A stretch of DNA of 64,000 nucleotides, taken from positions 124,001 to 188,000 of the forward strand of contig NZ_JADPKT010000073.1 in assembly GCF_023074075.1 (NCBI RefSeq), written 5' to 3'. The DNA is from Bradyrhizobium sp. 138 (GTDB lineage Bacteria; Pseudomonadota; Alphaproteobacteria; Rhizobiales; Xanthobacteraceae). The translations under genes and the position numbers were made by a program. Below are positions 63,901 to 64,000 of the stretch, in pieces (the first letter of the stretch is position 1; each line of letters opens with the position of its first letter). A model generated the notes under the pieces. That model made no database searches, was not told the origin of the DNA, and saw nothing but the letters and a program-made list of their open reading frames with translations.

Positions 63901-63932
63901 TCGCCCGGGAGCGGCCATCCACTCCCGGGCGA
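63901..63932 (-). terminator. Stem-loop terminator between convergent genes
   Basis: TCGCCCGGGAG and CTCCCGGGCGA form a perfect 11-bp stem with a 10-base loop, 25 bases past the stop of the minus-strand partial gene. On the minus strand it is followed by TTTCGCTT, a short T-run; on the plus strand it also lies downstream of the GGDEF-EAL gene, so it may act on both. Confidence 0.6.
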
Positions 63933-63956
63933 TTCGTCGATGGAGAGTCGTAAGGT

Positions 63957-64000
63957 CTAGTTCGGCACCGAAGTCTTCGGTGCCGGCTTTGCCGCTGCGT
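63957..64000 (-). CDS. Partial C-terminus of an unidentified protein
   Basis: The minus-strand frame ends AAAKPAPKTSVPN followed by a TAG stop, and runs to the edge of the window. The Ala/Pro/Lys ending is typical of a disordered tail. Too little is visible to name the gene. The stem-loop at 63901-63932 follows as a terminator, which supports a real gene. Confidence 0.45.
   Translation of the reverse strand, partial: AAAKPAPKTSVPN

Overview
This window looks like core chromosome of an alphaproteobacterium of the Bradyrhizobium / Nitrobacteraceae type. The basis is gene order and protein similarity recalled from that group: dgt-argS-SPOR-nagZ-scpA-scpB-tatA-tatB, a pyruvate dehydrogenase E1 beta that carries its own lipoyl domain, an ExoR homologue, a FixL/FixJ-like pair, high GC, and several families of short palindromic intergenic repeats. 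No tRNA, rRNA, CRISPR array, prophage or insertion sequence was recognised.

Layout. 1-8191 (minus strand) is the conserved run dgt, argS, a SPOR-domain protein, nagZ, scpA, scpB, tatA and a truncated tatB. 8303-14488 holds an A-type Fe-S carrier, a hybrid histidine kinase, xthA, exoR and ilvD. 14489-16017 has no gene I can support and is filled with palindromic repeats and a structured element. 16018-22787 holds small proteins, a membrane-bound class III nucleotide cyclase, a lytic transglycosylase and a compact five-gene cluster of tiny proteins, three of which share a CX2C-X16-18-CX3C motif. 23051-26186 is a PAS histidine kinase, a FixJ-type regulator and a lone receiver. 26258-28554 has a tricarboxylate-type binding protein and a threonine-synthase-like enzyme. 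28711-35035 is the pyruvate dehydrogenase operon (pdhA, pdhB, DUF5076, a yeast-FCY1-like deaminase, pdhC, a small membrane protein, lpdA). 35295-38026 is an aldehyde dehydrogenase with a GAF-Fis regulator and a perfect operator-like palindrome. 38244-43100 runs from ftsB through a flavin reductase, a Tat-exported metallo-hydrolase and a medium-chain reductase to eno. 43277-50703 holds a beta-propeller protein, queF, a large autotransporter, a glutaminase-STAS-cNMP fusion, a decayed transporter tail and a small secreted protein. 50769-56430 is a transporter, kdsA, a NIPSNAP protein, pyrG, secG and tpiA. 56654-60923 is a PpiD-like chaperone, trpD, trpC and moaC. 61092-63823 is a GGDEF-EAL protein broken by a frameshift, followed by the tail of a minus-strand gene.

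How they work together. Central carbon metabolism (eno, tpiA, the PDH complex, aldehyde dehydrogenase) is interleaved with nucleotide and envelope functions (pyrG, kdsA, secG, ftsB, tat). Signalling genes are numerous: two histidine kinases, two receivers, a nucleotide cyclase and a cyclic-di-GMP enzyme.

Most noteworthy observations: the tandem CX2C/CX3C mini-proteins in a translationally coupled cluster; the nested stem element near 15350-15465; the FCY1-like deaminase inside the PDH operon; the glutaminase-STAS-cNMP fusion; the GAF-Fis regulator without an AAA+ domain next to a perfect palindrome; the frameshifted GGDEF-EAL gene; and the relic of a transporter C-terminus beside its intact relative. 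All family assignments come from reading motifs by eye; no database search was run.
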